Shown one piece after another: positions 60,801 through 64,000 of a stretch of DNA of 64,000 nucleotides. Position numbers and translations under genes: made by a program. Below the pieces are notes generated by a model, which saw only the letters and a list, made by a program, of their open reading frames with translations, did not search any database and was not told the DNA's origin. The DNA comes from Prinia subflava (lineage: Eukaryota > Chordata > Aves > Passeriformes > Cisticolidae), in NCBI RefSeq assembly GCF_021018805.1, contig NC_086266.1, positions 4,030,001 to 4,094,000 on the forward strand. Reading direction: 5' to 3'. Position 1 is the first letter of the stretch. Each line of letters opens with the position of its first letter.

Positions 60801-63800
60801 CAAAACACTAAAATAAGCTGAACAGTCATGGCTCAGAATACAAACTGGCCTGCTACCTTTTAATTTTTTCTATGTTCTCACAGCTCATGAAAGAGTTCTG
60901 TGGTTTGGGGTTTTTTTAATCATTGTATCCAATTTTTTAGCTTTCCAGTGAAATACCAACATGTGGAGATTTTAGTCAAATTTAAAAAAAAAATATGACA
61001 AGCAGGGGAACTGCTTTGTGTGGAGCATTTACAAATCTAGAGGGGTCTCTGAGCACACAGGTTCTTCTTCTAGAGAAATCCTTCAGTGAGTAAATTCATT
61101 GATTATTCAGGCTCCTCACCTCTGACTCCATCCCAGGAGCACAGAACCGATAGCGAAACATAATAAAAAATTATAGTATAATAATCATAGGAACAATAAA
61201 TAGTAAAGTAGTGTTACTATGGGAGATGTGGCTTGGTTGGGGAGTGAGGAATAGGAGGATTCCAAGGTTTAATTGTGTTTTACTCAGGGGATTTTCTGAA
61301 ATGCTCAATGGGATGAGGAGCAGCTCTGGCAGCACTGCCATTACCCCTGGATAACCTGTTGTTTTCACTCATTTTTAACCTAATGTGAAATCTTCAAGTG
61401 AGGCCAAAATCAGATCACCAACTAATCTTCTGAAGGCTTTTAAATATCACATTTTTGTATTTTGGAATATGTGTGCCTCTGCATTTTCTGGAATCAGTGC
61501 ATGCTCTTGAAACAGCTAAGTTTAATATTTCAATAAATAGTCTACCTTAGGCTGTTTCTTTTGTCATTCCTACTTAGACCTTGGAAAATCTTGTACAAAA
61601 TAATTGTGTCTGTAAAATGTACAGACACGCACTGGTCGTGCTCAATTTCTATTTGTTTGCATTTGGTGACTGCTTGAAGTATTGAGCTCTATTCACTTTG
61701 GAAAGTGAATTTTCAGCTTATAAAAGGAACCATTTGCGAAATCAAAACCTAAATTTACAAATGTAAACATTTCTCCGGGAAGCATTTCTGTGTATAATTG
61801 GCTTAAACCAACAATGTGCATTGTCTGACTCATAAAAACGAGGCAAGAAACCTACATTTTCAAAAGGTCCTTGGCAACAGATGGAGCTTCAAACTGATGT
61901 TTGTACAGGAATTGCAACTATTACAGACAGAAATAAACCTGCTTCTGCATTTGTGACAATTAAGAGAGAAACCACATTTCAAATTATTCCCGGTGTGTGA
62001 TTCACTCATATTCCTCTGTTAGCTTAACCTTGAGGGGCTTTTATTGTGTTCTGGAGAAATTATTCCTGTGCTCTCTACAAACACATTAGGGCTTGGAAAT
62101 GTTGCTGCTCCTGTTTCCTCTCTGAACTCCACACTGACATTTCCATTTAGAGAGAATCTGTAGCAGATATTCAGGAGCACATTTACACTTATTTTACATA
62201 AAGCCAAAACAGCACAGTTTCCACATTAGTATGAGAACCACAGCCTTTGTACTGGCTGTGATTTTCTCTTTTTGAAGCCAGTAAAAATTGAAATTTAGAA
62301 AGCAGTCTTATGCACTGTGCCTTGAATGAAGTTAAACTGTATTTTCACACTGATTCATTAAAGTATCTCTATTTTATGTTCTATTCACTTTGACCCTCCA
62401 CCCACATTTTAATTCTAAGACAAGCCCTGGATGAATTGCATAATACATCACATAGGCAGGAGGTTTTCCATCTTAAACAGCCTCATGCAGCTGTTGCTTT
62501 TACTCCACAAACCAGGGCAAATATGCAGGAAAATGTTATATTGCTCTTTAATTCCCGCTCAGCTAATATCAACTTTAGCTAAGGGGCAGCATTTTGTGGT
62601 ATGGATTAGATCCCCTTGTTGGGTCCCACTGCAGGCACTCCATGAACCAGTGAAAAATTGAGTTTGGCAGGCTGCTGGCACATTCACTGCAAATTTTATT
62701 TTGGCCAAAAACCATTTCCAGTAACAGATACCACCTCTGAAATATTTTGGCTTCAGCTGAACCACATATTGCAACAGCCTTTCCTTTTTCTTCATGTGTC
62801 CCAATCTAGCTCTAAGTGTTTATGAAATAATTGGTTTATTTCATTGGGCAACTAATTTAATGGATTGCTTTGAATTTGTTTAGTAAAGAACCTTTTCAGC
62901 ACCGTGCAGGTTTATCTGGACAGATTCTGTGCTTGTGTTCTTCAGTAATTCCCACTGCTGTTACAGAGAGCAAAATCAGTAAAAAACTGTCCCCATCAGT
63001 GAGAAATCTCACAAAAGCAACATCATTGATGCATAGGAATAATTCTGAGATGTCTCTTCTTTCTATCCAACAGAAACAGTGTAGTGTTCTGCTATTATGA
63101 TATTAGTAATTAACATTAAAAATTTACAATATAGGACGTGAGTTGTGAGTCTTGATTTATTCCTCCCCAGCCTGTAGCTGGAATGAACTCTGTGAGATAT
63201 TCTGTATTAATTTTTTGCTACTGTTTAAGCAGCAGGTGAGTTACAGCTGAATATTACCAGAAAATTACTGATCTAATCTGAGATACTGTGTAAATTCCAA
63301 TCACTCATGCTGAGTAATGATGAATAAAGGATTAAACAGAGTTTGTGAGATTTTCAGGAGTAAGAGAACTGGAGGAAGTTGAAAAGGAGGAAAAAAGAAG
63401 TTGGTTTGTTTTGGCAAAAGGCAAAAAGGTAAAGTGGAATGCAAGAGGAAAATGCTGACCCTAAATTTGACAAGTGTGAACTGTATAGAAATGAGAAGTG
63501 TGCCCATCAGAACCGAGATTCACTGCAGGGCAGTGAAATAAACCTGTCCTAAATAAACCTTGCTGAAAGTGCTGCTGCCTGTGAGTGGCTACAACACAGC
63601 AAAACATCCTTTAACTGTGACACAGAATGACATTTGACATCCTGGCAGTGTTTTATAGTGAGTGCTAACACAATATTCACGAGCAGGGGATTTGAAACAG
63701 AGCAAGGCAGGTTCTGGCTGCTCTGGATGAATTTCTGTTTCATTTTGTAGAGCTTGACACTACCTGAGCCTCTTGTACCCCTGTTAATATCCTGCTTGTC

Positions 63801-64000
63801 CTTAAAGCATAGGGAAAGGTTGGGAAAGCTGAAACTGGCACAACAAACCAATTCAAAATAAGAGCAGATGAGCTGAAATCTGTGCTGCTCATGGGCCATA
63901 ATGTCACAGGTTGCTCAGTGGTGACAGCAGCTGCAGCAGGTGTTTTTTGTGGTTTTTGCTCTCTGGGGAAAAGAAAAAGGACTGGGATGAGTGTGACTGC
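57872..64000. other. unique AT-rich sequence without recognised genes
   Basis: Short frames only, none with a recognisable domain. It includes an A18-type run near 60573-60590, an 8-2-8 inverted repeat at 59702-59719 (AAAATTCA / TGAATTTT), and a T/A-rich stretch at 59715-59750. The block at 58540-58680 is TAAT-rich. No gene or interspersed repeat recognised to the window end. Confidence 0.5.

Overview
The window looks like vertebrate nuclear DNA, most likely from a bird and probably a songbird. The reasons are AT-rich, CpG-poor sequence without compact coding, low repeat density, two fragments ending like the avian CR1 LINE, and several LTRs whose sequence and architecture resemble passerine endogenous-retrovirus LTR families. 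The host assignment rests on remembered repeat signatures and was not checked against a database.

I find no protein-coding gene, tRNA, rRNA or CRISPR array that I can support. Long open frames exist (the longest is about 203 codons, at 44306-44917). They match no family I recognise, have no convincing exon structure, or lie inside LTRs, a LINE fragment or minisatellites. The window is best read as intergenic or deep-intronic sequence.

Layout. 0-8 kb: two same-orientation copies of one LTR family (487-925 and 6834-7283) with ordinary sequence between them. 8-20 kb: mostly unique AT-rich DNA with a polypyrimidine tract, a (TA)n run, a homeodomain-motif-rich block at 15.1-15.5 kb that could be a conserved enhancer, and a perfect 20-bp octamer-like palindrome at 17.9 kb. 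20-30 kb: a CR1 fragment, an AT-rich inverted repeat, a 210-nt A/C-only tract, a 92-nt pyrimidine tract and a minus-strand ERVL-like LTR. 30-42 kb: unique DNA plus a well-defined solo LTR (39108-39481) with TG...CA ends and a 6-bp target-site duplication. 42 kb: a minisatellite of twelve 56-bp units. 47-52 kb: a 30-bp motif shared by two loci 2.4 kb apart, and a CR1 3' end on the minus strand. 55.6-56.8 kb: a minisatellite of 32 units of 38 bp. 57.5 kb: a probable further LTR. 58-64 kb: nothing beyond unique AT-rich sequence.

No multi-gene system is present. The most useful leads are the two minisatellites, the solo LTR with its duplication, the palindrome at 17.9 kb and the candidate enhancer block at 15.1-15.5 kb.
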